A program made the position numbers and the translations under genes. From assembly GCF_030272615.1 (NCBI RefSeq), contig NC_081415.1, forward strand, positions 377,223,392 through 377,287,391: a DNA stretch of 64,000 bases, in the 5' to 3' direction. The notes below the pieces were generated by a model. It was not told the DNA's origin, made no database searches, and worked only from the letters and a program-made list of their open reading frames with translations. This DNA comes from Cryptomeria japonica (taxonomy: Eukaryota; Streptophyta; Pinopsida; Cupressales; Cupressaceae). This document shows, piece after piece, positions 1-10,548 of the stretch. How positions within the stretch are numbered: the stretch's first letter is position 1; each line of letters starts with the position of its first letter.

Positions 1-1399
1 GACAAAATCATACAATGCAACGACAGAGGTACACTATCAAGGTTGTTTATGCTCCGAAGGATGATAACCAGTTGTAGGCTTGTTGTAGACTATTTTAGGA
101 AGGTTTGACTATTCTGACTGACAAGATTAGGAATTCATATGACAGAGGATTGGACAGAGATGAGATTCTGACAGACAGAGTTTCAATGACTGATGACTAC
201 TAGTTTTTGATAAGGACTAAGTTTTCACTGACTGACGATGACCAGTTTAGAGGTGGACTGAGTTTTTGACAGCTAAGGCATACCAGTTTGTGACATGGAC
301 AAAGTTTTGATCACTAAGTTTGTTTGTTGTTTTCTCTAGTTTTAGTTTTAGGGATGAAAACATAGAAAACATGCAAGATATATAATAATTCAATCAGAGC
401 ACGCTAACCCTATGGAAGTTGGCTTAGAGAAGAAAACTTTTGCTTGCTGACTTAGGTACACACCCAATAGCTAATCAGAATATAGCCATTGAGTCTCATG
501 CAATGGATTCTCAACGCCGTATTAGCCGACTCCAAACGCTAATGGGGGCATGATATGGCAAGTGTCTTGGGAGAGTTACTATCTCTCTTGCACAAAGATT
601 ATCCCCCTTTCGGAGGTGAACCGGGTAGCTTCTATCTTATAGTTCTTAGTCAAGAATTTTGTTTGAAATTACTCCTTGAAGTCATGCAAGCATGATTGAG
701 GCCTATAGCCCAACAAGGTACTGAAACAAGATGTGGTCACGTAAACGTGATTGAGACTGCGAGACCCTACAAAATGCTCGATATGAGAGATCTCAAAGAG
801 AAAACTCAAATAATCCCATCCTCTGAGACTTTAATCACCAGAGGCCTATTTATTATAGTGAGTTGGAATGCTCAGGTCCAGCTGTACTCACTTGGGTTGT
901 TCTCACAGGGTGATTACTTTTTCCCATTGTGACAGGACGGCTAAAGGTACACAAATCTCAAAACTTAGAAAAAAGCTTCGAGGGTCTAGATTTTTGATTG
1001 TCTGTAAAAGACCAAAGCATACCCTCCTACCTCTTAGATTTTTCTAAAAACATGAAAGACATATTTTTTCTCTAACCAGATAGCAATTTAAGTGCCTAAG
1101 AAAATACTAAATGAATACACAATGTTTAGTCGATTCTCCTTAGGCAACCTACAAAGCCAATATGTCAGTAGTCATTTTCTTCTTGATTCTTTGGCAGGCG
1201 TATGTTTGATTGATAGATTCTTTGACAAGCGTCCTGCGAACATTAAAAGCCCAAAATTAGTTGCCAAAATAATATTAAAAAAAAATCATCAAAAGCAAAT
1301 TCTAGCATGCAAGCCGTAAATTAAACTAATCTAACAAGAATTTCCATTTTTTATGACTATCCTAGTTATGACAGTTTTGATAGTACTTCACTCTGCCAT

Positions 1400-1775
1400 T
1401 TATAAGTTTTCAACCAGAGATAATTTAGAAACTCTCTTCGGTGGAAATGTGTAAAACTTGGTTTTACATAACATATTAAAATTTTGTTTAGATCCAACGG
1501 TTCGATAAAAAGTTATACCCTTCAAACAGAGACCATTTTTTACTGTCATAGAAGAATAAGTAAAATGATAGTCCTGCACTCTGTCAATCATAACTTTCAA
1601 ACCCAATATCTTTAGGAAACTCCCTTTAGTGAATCTGTAGAAAACTTGGTTTTACACAACATATCAAAAATTGGTCTAGATCCAACAGTTCAATAAAAAG
1701 TTATGCTCTCCAAACCGAGACCATTTTTTACTGTCATAGAAGAACAAGCAAAAAGAAAGATTTTTATTTGCAAAT
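1400..1775. repeat. Two-unit tandem duplication, about 188 bp, in the Tat-1 leader
   Basis: Two adjacent units share the same order of words, including a block ending gaccattttttactgtcata, found near 1531 and again near 1719, giving a period of 188 bp. The units differ at many positions, so the duplication is old. I do not see it in the corresponding part of the Tat-2 leader. It lies just downstream (element sense) of the primer-binding site. Confidence 0.75.
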
Positions 1776-1839
1776 TTAACACATGTTTATTAGTTATAAA
1801 AACCAAACATTAAATTTGTTCAAGAAACATTAGAAATAT

Positions 1840-1874
1840 TTGTAGTTGTGGGTTCGAGCCCCACGGTGGGTGCC
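1840..1874 (-). other. Primer-binding site, tRNA-Lys type, unusually long match
   Basis: On the minus strand the segment directly inside the LTR begins TGGCACCCACCGTGGGGC, complementary to the 3' end of plant cytosolic tRNA-Lys (recalled sequence) with one mismatch in 18. The plus strand reads as the 3' part of that tRNA, including the T arm (ggttcgagcc), ending in cca. The match continues for about 35 nt instead of the usual 18. There is no 5' half, so this is not a tRNA gene. Confidence 0.85.
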
Positions 1875-1879
1875 AAAAA

Positions 1880-3004
1880 TGTGTGTGTGAAAAGTGGACC
1901 TGTATCTGGAATACACAACACTTCAATTAAGTCATTACATGTATGGTTAGACAGATATAAGCATGAATATGAAAACCATAACAAATCGACCCATTGCCTT
2001 CTAAAAGATGCGAGTATAAGATTGCTCTCAGATTTGTATAAGCAATCCAGTGACTAGACTACACCAAGACGAAGGATTTTAATCTATATGAGCATGATAT
2101 TAAGCTAGATGGATGCAAGATTAATCTAACATGATTTAAGAAATAAATGAGATAAATGATCTTAAATATGTATGCACTAACTAATATGTGAATATCTAAA
2201 TGCACAAATATTATTGAACCTAGAGAAAAAACAGCATGATAATAATATATTCTCCAGGATTCTTGAATTAGAGATGAGAGCCTGAATTTATAGAAAATTC
2301 ATAAAGAAACCAAAGGTTGAGATCAAATGATGATGAGCGGACAAGATTTTCCAAGAGGAAGCACAATTCAGGTGAATTGATGTGATTGGATGCTTTTCTC
2401 AGTTTTAAAGGAAATTGAACTAAAATTAAGATAAAATCAAGAAAAAACTGATTTATTCTCTATTTCATTCAATTTTAATATTTAATTGCTTTAATTGCTT
2501 TCTTTGAGATTATTTATCAATTTTTAATTTGTTTTTTTTCAAGATTATCTCCAATTGATTTTTTTTCTCGAATTTTTAATTCTTTTTTGGTCAATTAATT
2601 CCTTTTTTGATTTATTTCCATTTTTGAAGATTTGTGCTCATAATTTCCAATTCCTCTTTCTTGATTTGTTTCCTTTTTTGAAGATTTATGACAAATTGAA
2701 TTATTTAATTAAATTAATTCCTCTTTTTGATGATTTAATGGCAAATTGATTTATTTAATTAAATATGCAAAAGATATTTAATTAAAATAAATAAGATAAT
2801 TGTTTAAAATGATTAATTTGGAATGATCAATTAATTAAGTAAATATTTAATTAATATTGGTTGATTAATTTGCCATGTGACATTCGATGATTTTAGAAAT
2901 TAATTGTGTGCTCAAGATTGATTTAATTTCCTTTGGTTAGGACCTTGGTGACGTTGTCGAGATTAGGGGCCCATGGTTTAGATTACCATTTTTAGGGTAT
3001 TACA
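1880..3004 (-). repeat. 5' LTR of Tat-1
   Basis: On the minus strand it runs from TGTAATACCC at 3004 to CACACACA at 1880, with the canonical TG and CA ends. The first 70 bp (2936-3004) closely match the starts of both Tat-2 LTRs at 45156 and 59400. A TATA-like ctataaat is present on the minus strand near 2290-2300. The LTR is 1125 bp, against 1271 and 1231 bp in Tat-2. Confidence 0.88.
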
Positions 3005-3733
3005 GTCTTTGGGATAAATTATCTTACTATTCTGATTATTTTAACTTCTCCTACTTCTTGATTATCTTTTCTAACTGATTATTTTTTGCTTTAATCCAAC
3101 TCCTATTGTACTTCCTTTTAACTATTTCTATTTTGAATCCTACTTATATCTCCTACTAGCATAAGAATGAAACTGAAAATGGGTGGATAAGTGATTTGAA
3201 TTGAAAATTTCTATGTAATTAGACCAGTGACTTATTTATTTTGGACAGTAGAGTCGTTCACTTGCAAAATTTGTCCATAACTCTAATAGATAATTTTTAA
3301 ATTCTCACCATGTGGATCTGTCAACTACTCAACCCTCAATGTCACAATTCTGATATCTTCAATTACAATTATTCTGATTAAATTTAACTCTCACAGAAAG
3401 ACCAATCTAAATAAAATGCAAATAGCCGCCTTTTGTATGCACTCTATATTTTTTAAATTGTAATTTTCATATAAGATCTTCACACAAGGATTTAGAATAG
3501 AAATTATCAATCACAGATAATCATAACAGAGAACTAATCTAAAGTGAAAGCATCCATAGCACAACTTTGCAAATAAGGAAACTGATTTCTTTGTATTACT
3601 TTGAAATAACTTAGTCTTGTTCTTGAAACATCAAAACTGCTTGAAACTTAAAAACTTTCAAAAAACTTGCCAAACTTCCAACCCCTTTGCAAATTATTAC
3701 ATTGAGTACTTTATAACGTATCAAAGGGTTACA
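3005..3733 (-). repeat. LTR remnant of element A, related to the C LTRs
   Basis: This segment shares ordered blocks with the C LTRs at 12647-13266 and 19594-20399, for example caaccctcaat followed by a block ending in tttaactc, and a shared ctcctact block. On the minus strand it begins TGTAACCCTTTG at 3733, a plausible LTR start. The other end is lost at 3004, where the Tat-1 LTR begins. It is probably the 3' LTR of the element that carries the minus-strand ORF at 3785-6620. Its outer flank is missing, so no target duplication can be tested. Confidence 0.55.
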
Positions 3734-3784
3734 CCCTTTGAAAAAGGTCTTTTGGAGACAAACTAAACACTTAAAAGAAACTAA

Positions 3785-6620
3785 TCATCTAGTTAAGCAT
3801 AAATGCACACTACTTAAATGTGCCAAATATTTCTCATTGTATCGAGTATCACAATCATGGATTGTATCTCGAGCCTCTACCTCCATCAGCACCATGCTTC
3901 CTATGTATTTTACCACCATATCACCATATTCATTCTGGGAAGCTTTCATTGCATCTTTGAGCACATGTGTGGCATTCACGAGTCCAATCCACCTTCTCCT
4001 TTCGTTCTCCATATTTATTAAGTAGGAGTGGGATGTTGTTTGATCTGTCATTGAGGAAATTGGTTCCCTCTGATTTCAGTGCTTCCCAATACTTCTTATG
4101 GGTCTTAATCAATTTTTCACAATTCTGCATTGTATCAGTATTTGCTTCATCTTCACCCTATAACTCTTTGAATTGCTCATGCAGTCGTTCATCCAGTCTT
4201 TCATGCTCCTCAATAATAGTCTGATTCTTAGTGTATACATCTCAGTATTTGTCCATCCATGTCATCAAGTTAGTAAACCTCTTTTGGATAAGCATTAACA
4301 TGGTTTCACTTTTGGCTTCTCTTAATTGGGCCTGGAGCTGATAATTCTCTTCTCGTAATCTACTAGCCTTAGTTTGAGGATGCGAGCTCTCACCTTGCAT
4401 TAACAGTCTCGGTGGCTCCTTCTGTTTCAACATTTCCTTCAGATGATCAATTTCTTTACTTAGCCTAATATTTTCAATTTTACAAGACTTGTTCTCTCTC
4501 AAAAACAATTGAATCTGAGTCTTATTCAATTTGGCAATGTTCAACCCTAAATCAGTTGTAACTATGAGGTTTGTTTCACCAACCTTCAAGGTCATGATAT
4601 GTTCAGATGCCTTCTGTGTATCAATCATTATGGGTTTTTTTGTTGGAGGATACAATGACCAAATCAACATAGAATGCTTGTCAGGGTTGTATAATGACCC
4701 CATGTATACTTGGGTCACACCTTCTAGAGATAAATTATGTTTTGCATCAATACTATGAAGAAAACTATCAAATACTAAATCTAAATTCATATCACACCCA
4801 GGAAAGATTAGGACATCTCCATCTTCAAGTCATTTTCTCCCTCATTCAAGAGTCATTCGGCCCATTTCCATATCTACTTCATTTTCTAGAGTAGCTGACA
4901 ATTGTTTTTCATTAGAGGTATTCACCTCTCCAACACTTTCTCTAAATTCCTTTCCTTTTACTTTATACAAAAAGGACGAGAATTCGGGAGAATTTATAAA
5001 ATTATCATCAGATATAAAATCCTTACAGGCCAATTGCCTTGGATCTTCTTCTATTGGAATTTCCTCATCAGGATCCCTAATAGGTAACACTTGCTCTTCA
5101 ATCAGCATTTTGGAGAACTGCTCAAATGAAACCTCATCCCCTTATGATGAATCCTTATCATCTGAATATAACACATCGATAGTCTGCTTGTCCCTTGTCT
5201 TTTTCTCCATCTCCCTGTTATGGTTATCAATGGCCAATTCGGCCTCCTTTTCATCCATGTTTCTTATCAAGTCATCCCTCATATATAGGATATGCTCATA
5301 ATCACCAAGTTTTTGTTTTTTCATCGCTTAATGGATATATCCTTTAGAATCAAAGTTCTTCCTTGGAGCACCCAACTTCATATCATAATGGACGAGTTCA
5401 CTCCATGTGAGCTCTTGTCCTTCTCTCCCATTAACAATGAATTCACCAACACATAAGGTTCCAGGCATAAAAACTTCCTTGTCATGCGAGCCTAAATGCA
5501 TATGATTTGAATCTCCCACCTACCTTATGATCTCTAAATAGGTGACTCTGTCAGGCACTGTCTTGGGCAACAATAATGAAGATCCTTCAAAGCCATAGAC
5601 TCTAATCATGGTCACATCAGAAAATCAATACCAATCACCCCAGTTGTGCTTAAAGGCTTCAGGCCCTCCAAAGTCTGCAGGCCTTAGGAATCTTTTAACA
5701 TCTTATGAGACTGCAAAATTGCAAGGGTGATCATAAAACTTGTATAAAGTTTCTGCAAAGTAGTCTTCAAAATGAATGTAACTGGATCTAACAAATCTGC
5801 AGTCCCATATCGAAGTCCATAATTAGACTAGCAGAGGTTGGTTGTCATTATCACATTGTCTTATCCTCATCTCATTGGGCCAAAGACCCAATTATTGGCC
5901 ATAAAATAACACCATTGCATCAGCAAGGAATAATGCGGGAAGTGGATCTGGGATTAATCTTTCTGGATAGTTGTAAGCCTCAAGTTGTCTTGCTACAAAT
6001 ATGGCATAGTCAATTCTCTGGCTTTCAGGGACTGAATATCTGCTGCAATGATCATGGATTCTATCCTCATGAAACCTAAAGTGTTCAACCCTAAAACCTG
6101 ACCAGCCGAGTAGTATGTATACTTGAAATCATTTTTGAAGAAATTTACATGAAATGCAAAACCTTCCCCTATCTCCAATGGTGCATTAGGATTAAGCAAG
6201 TGAAAGGGCAATCTCCATCCTGCATAGGTGGTATCTAACCTAAGGTATTCTTTCAACAAATTCTCAAGGACAATGGGATAATCATAAATCCCAAGTGGGT
6301 TAAAAACTTTAGAGATTGCCTCTCTAGATATAAAGAAATAGAGCTTTTCATCCCAGTTGCAGATTGCCCTCTTTTTGGGATCATAGTTTCATGCTAACAG
6401 TTTTAGAAGATCCATATTAACATAAACATTGGGAACAACTAGTTTTCCCAAGTTCAATTTTCACGGGTTACAAATTGGCTCAGGCTCTTCATGCCTATGA
6501 TAGTAGAACATAAATAACTCATAGCCTCTGATGGTTGTGTATACATCTCCTACATCATCATAGTTGTCTTCCAACTTCCATTTTGCAGACCTCTTGTCTT
6601 TATTAGTCATTCTGATGGGT
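3785..6620 (-). pseudogene. Decayed long ORF of unknown function (A1), coiled-coil C-terminal part
   Basis: I do not recognise this protein. From about 6620 to 3785 the minus strand carries what was one reading frame of about 900 codons, now broken by several stops and at least one frameshift. Positions 5519-3930 stay in one frame; 6259-5993 is in another. The N-terminal half is globular-looking, with aromatic-rich stretches such as GWRLPFHLLNP. The middle is strongly acidic. The part at 4790-4242 is rich in E, K, L and Q with heptad-like spacing, suggesting a coiled coil. No Gag zinc knuckle, protease, RT, RNase H or integrase motif is visible. It lies between LTR remnant A and a divergent plus-strand ORF at 6988. 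It could be an unusual gag-like gene or a captured host gene. Confidence 0.5.
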
Positions 6621-6987
6621 TTTTAAGACCTCATGTTCGGTAATGCTATCCTGATATTGGAGTCTAACATTGATTTATTAGATCAGATTAACTATTCTGA
6701 TATATACACGAAATGTTGATTGGTGAAGGTTATTTTACTGATCTTTCTTGGGTATATCAGGAATTACTCACATAGGATTTAGGGCATAATGGAGATAGTA
6801 TTTGGGAATTTATACTAGGTAAAAGAAAACTTTTGTAGCTTCAACCTTTCACCATCTTAAATACAAAATCTTGGTGATGACTAACATGCCAGAGGTACTA
6901 AATACTATTATGAAGTTTTGGGGTTTCAACACACTGTTTAATTTAGTTGCTAATTAAGAGAACTTTGGAAGAAACAAACCCTAGAAT
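6621..6987. other. Non-coding gap between two divergent decayed ORFs
   Basis: About 370 bp between the apparent 5' ends of the minus-strand ORF A1 and the plus-strand ORF A2. I see no ORF, tandem repeat or clear TATA box. Its position would suit a shared divergent promoter, but that is inference only. Confidence 0.35.
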
Positions 6988-8515
6988 GACATGGAGTGAC
7001 TTCTGGAACATAACTGGAAGTCAGCCAATAAACCAAAGACCTCGTGTTATGTGAACAAGGGATGCCTCTTCCTCCATAAAAGTTCTTGTTAATTCCTCTA
7101 GTGAAAGTCCTTCTGGATAGGATAGGGACCCTAGTCCATCTACTGATGAAACCCTTGTATCAACAACACCTCCAGGGAAAGGGGGTAAAATTAGGAAAGC
7201 CATTGAAAAGGAAAAAGCAAGAGAGAAAAAGAAAGCTAAAGCCTTAGGTCTTGTTCAGGACAAGTCCACACCAAAGAAACAAAAAACTAGGGCATATAAA
7301 CAACCTACAAGAACATAAAAATTAAAAGAAGTTGCTAAATGAACAAGCAAGTCTGCAAAAAAAGGTGAAGAAGTTTATTAAGAAAACTCTAAGGAGGACT
7401 CCTAGATTGAAGAAGGTATTTAAAAGAAAGAGTACTCCAGGCAAGAAGATTATCATTAAAAGTTTTGATACAGAAGAAGAGGAGGAAAAATTTCTTGAAA
7501 GAAACTCCCCTATCTTGCAGAAGCCTTCTTCTCCATCATCCTCTTTCATACTGAAGAAGGTAAAGATGTAGAGAGAAACTCATCAGAAGACGTGGAGGAA
7601 ATGTCAGTTCATTTCGATGAAATTCTTGAACCAAATGTTGAAAATATCCAGAGCTAGAAACAACCATTTGATGAGGGACCATCTGTTGTCAATTTTGACA
7701 AACAATCATTTGAGAAGGAGCATATTGCCACATGATTAAAAAATAACGCAGAAGTAGCAAAGCAAGTCAACAATGTAGGCAGAAGAGACAAGACTACAAT
7801 AAGTTTGTGTGACCTACCTTTGCTTTCATGGGTTGCATTTGCATTAGAATTATGAAAGTCAATAGAAAATAAAGAAAAGGATTGGAAAGCAAAGAGGGAG
7901 AACTTACAAGAAAAATTAAGAGAAAAGGATGCAAAAATTAATAGAATGGAAGATAGATTAGATAATGTGGCCATTCTTGTACCACAAATTATTGAGTGGA
8001 GACCACCTCCAAGGGAATATGATTTGCATCTAAAAGACTTATATTTTTCCTATAGATTGTTTAGGGAATATTCTAGTTTAAGCTCATCCCTCATAAGTAT
8101 TGAAGACTTTATGCATGCCTACAATACATCTACCCCTCAATAGAAAAATTTGATATGTGAATTTTATCTCCATAGCTTTGCTATTCCTTGTAATCCACAA
8201 TGGAATCTATTACTATCAATCAAGGATATACAACTTAGGGCATTCATGTCCTATATTCAAAATAAGAATAGTAGGGGTGAACAAGCCCATGAATACCTAG
8301 ACATGGAGCAAATCATTCCATTGCTTCTTCAAGCCGAATTAGGATATCTTGATAGAATTTTGTACCACTGGAATCAATTGGCATATGATCCCAATAAGAG
8401 GGATAAAATGATGTCATTAAGGGAAGAGGCTAACAAAGAATTTAAGAAAAAGTGGCAGATACTTTATCTAGAACAGTGTATGAATATCTTGCTTGCAGGT
8501 GGAATTGGTTACTAG
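6988..8515 (+). pseudogene. Decayed plus-strand ORF of unknown function (A2)
   Basis: Starting at an ATG at 6988 (MTWSDFWN), translation can be followed to 8515 through several stops and frameshifts. The first third is very lysine and arginine rich (7190-7450), the next part acidic, then a short helical segment leads to two better preserved blocks at 7946-8143 and 8150-8515. These two blocks are in different registers, separated by a stop. The last block has a regular helical look and ends LAGGIGY. I see no zinc knuckle, protease or polymerase motif and cannot assign a family. About 350 bp downstream a purine-rich tract followed by TGATGAGG (8873) could be the polypurine tract and LTR start of the same plus-strand element. 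Confidence 0.45.
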
Positions 8516-9081
8516 AGGATCTGAAGAGGCCACTTGACTCATTATGAAATTTTCATGCAGCACTCAAGAGGGCAACCACATACATACACTTGGGAAGATC
8601 ACATTAGGAAAAATGGATACATTTAATCTTTTAGCCACCAATGTTATGGTGGCTTGTTCCACACTAGGAAGAACTCACTTATTATGATGTTGAACAAGAA
8701 AGGACCAGGTGGGAAAATCTCAAAAAAGATCAAGGGTTTTATTGGAGTCCAATCACAAAAACCAGAAGAGAAACTACTATAGGGGACTTTAGATTACGTG
8801 TAGATTACTAACTTGGAAGGAGAACCAAAAACCACCTGCTAGTGGACTAGAAGGGACTTAAGTTGCGGGGGATGATGAGGCCTTTTTATGCATCTTTATT
8901 TCACACATTTCATGATGTTTTAAGACTTTGTTTTAATATTTCGAGGGATATATACTTTGTGATAGTGTCTTTTTGAGTTATAATGTTGAACATACTGTTC
9001 ATATCCTAAACCTCTTATAGTGATGCTATAACAGTTTAATGAATGCAATATAAGTATATCTTTATCTTTGGATGATGCTAA
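8516..9081 (+). other. Non-coding; possible polypurine tract and start of an interrupted LTR
   Basis: No coding potential is seen. At 8861-8871 the sequence agttgcggggg resembles a plus-strand polypurine tract, and TGATGAGG at 8873 would be an LTR start. If so, that LTR is cut after about 210 bp by the copia-type LTR at 9082. A second copy of this LTR was not found in the window, so the call is weak. Confidence 0.3.
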
Positions 9082-10194
9082 TGTTGGAATCAAGGAACAC
9101 TAAGAGGCCCGGGTGAATTAATGTTCTACGATTTTTTACTTTATTAACTATATCTTTTACCCAATTAATACATTGAATCAAAAGAAAGATGAAATAACAC
9201 AAGACAATCAACCATAGCACCATAACACAAGGATTTTATACGTGGAAAACCCGATGAAGGGAAAAAACATGGTGGGGATGAGACCCACAAAATGAATATA
9301 CTCAAATATAAGGTTTACAATGGAATGCACATGCATTCAGGCACACTGCCTAGAGCTTACTACTCAAAACAAAGAAGGGATACAACCCTAGGAAGGCTCA
9401 CTGCCTTAAAAATGAGTTACAAGTGCTCAGAACTATTGAACAACATTTACAAATGCCTAGATATAGTTTTGGTTAAGCATAATTTCCACCGATTTCACAC
9501 TCTGTTGTAAACTACTCAGTTCCACAGTTCTGCAATATTCTAGAGCATAAATCTTCAACTTGCACACATGCAACTACGCATAATCAATCATGAACATCTC
9601 TCGCATACACACCAATATCCAAAATAATCATAACAATTGTCCTTATATATTTGCAATAAGAAATTAGGTTAGTTAGATGTCAGCTTCAAGAACACTTTAC
9701 AAATAATGAAATGTGTACACACTGTCGACTGAATCTAAACCAAAATACTAATGCGGACCAAAACAATTATCCACACACTACCAAAACCATCAAACAAAAC
9801 ATCTGGATCCCAAAAGTAATCACCAAAACTGATCCACATGATCCGCATAAGGATTATCCACATTAAACTATTGATGTGCATTGTTGAACTAAAGACCGAT
9901 ATACCAAAGCACCTAACTTACAAGCAAATCAACACCAAAGGCTAAAATCATGGGATAAGGCTATCCAAACATGCATAAACCTTCAACTAGATCCGCAACA
10001 CAAGATATTAACCTGAAATCAAATGCTACCCAAAATACTAAACTCTGTCAGATACTCTATTCTAGTCTACCGGACTAGAACCAATCTACAACTGACTTCT
10101 GGTATGATGAACTCACATACTGTGGATGGGATAACTAACTTTGGTTTCCATCAATGACAACACCGGATGACCTGTGCAGTGTCACTTGCCAACA
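9082..10194 (-). repeat. 3' LTR of the copia-type element, 1113 bp
   Basis: Ends are perfect 6-bp inverted repeats: tgttgg at 9082-9087 and ccaaca at 10189-10194. A block with gtggaaaacccgat (about 9241) and the following cacatgcattcaggc segment also occurs in the LTR at 39912-41325. No target duplication can be tested because the other end of the element is missing. Confidence 0.8.
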
Positions 10195-10206
10195 ATCTTC
10201 CCCTTT
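10195..10206 (-). other. Polypurine tract of the copia-type element
   Basis: On the minus strand AAAGGGGAAGAT directly precedes the LTR start TGTTGG. A purine-rich tract next to the 3' LTR is the usual plus-strand primer of LTR elements, and the same arrangement is seen at 41326 in the copia. Confidence 0.75.
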
Positions 10207-10548
10207 GGCATTGATGGCAACACTTAGTGAAAAATGACTAAGTGTCAAACCAATTATAAACATACACTACAACACTCAAAAACTCAAAATTCCAAAACTC
10301 CCAAAGACTCCCCTTGAGATGATAATAACATTTTTTACTGCCTTAGACTCCCCCTTTGACATCAATGGAAAAGATAGGGTTCCACATACCAAAAGTTATA
10401 CAAAATTCTTACATATGTACAGACAGACTCTATCAACTTACAAAAACTTAAATACATCTGTGAAAATGTTTTTCAATGAGCTCAAATTGTTGTGCCAACT
10501 CTTTTTGAGACTCTCCAAAATTGAGATCTAACCACTAAAGAGAAATGC
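10207..10548 (-). other. 3' untranslated region of the copia-type element
   Basis: About 340 bp between the ORF end and the polypurine tract. It repeats words such as ttggcattgatggcaaca and cctttgacatcaatg, which also occur at the matching place in the copia at 41255-41420. No ORF is supported. Confidence 0.5.

Larger units (their letters stand above)
1..3004 (-). mobile_element. Tat-1: leader and 5' LTR of a Ty3/gypsy Tat-like element, cut by window edge
   Basis: Read on the minus strand, this stretch is the start of an element related to Tat-2 (45156-60630). Positions 1880-3004 match the Tat-2 LTRs, and 1 to about 1310 are the reverse complement of roughly 47.13-48.6 kb of the Tat-2 leader. 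No coding part lies in the window; gag would lie beyond the left edge. The LTR abuts a different LTR (A) at 3004/3005, so Tat-1 probably inserted into or cut element A. Its LTR is visibly more diverged from the two Tat-2 LTRs than these are from each other. The short ORFs here carry no Tat protein motif. Confidence 0.85.

Noticed and set aside
1840-1876. tRNA-Lys gene
   Set aside because: Only the 3' part of the tRNA is matched and it lies directly inside an LTR, so it is a primer-binding site.
3738-4224. Overlapping plus-strand ORFs
   Set aside because: They are shadows of the minus-strand A1 frame and have the composition of antisense.
7332-7571. Independent lysine-rich plus-strand gene
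   Set aside because: It is one register of the decayed A2 frame; flanking blocks continue the same protein in other registers.
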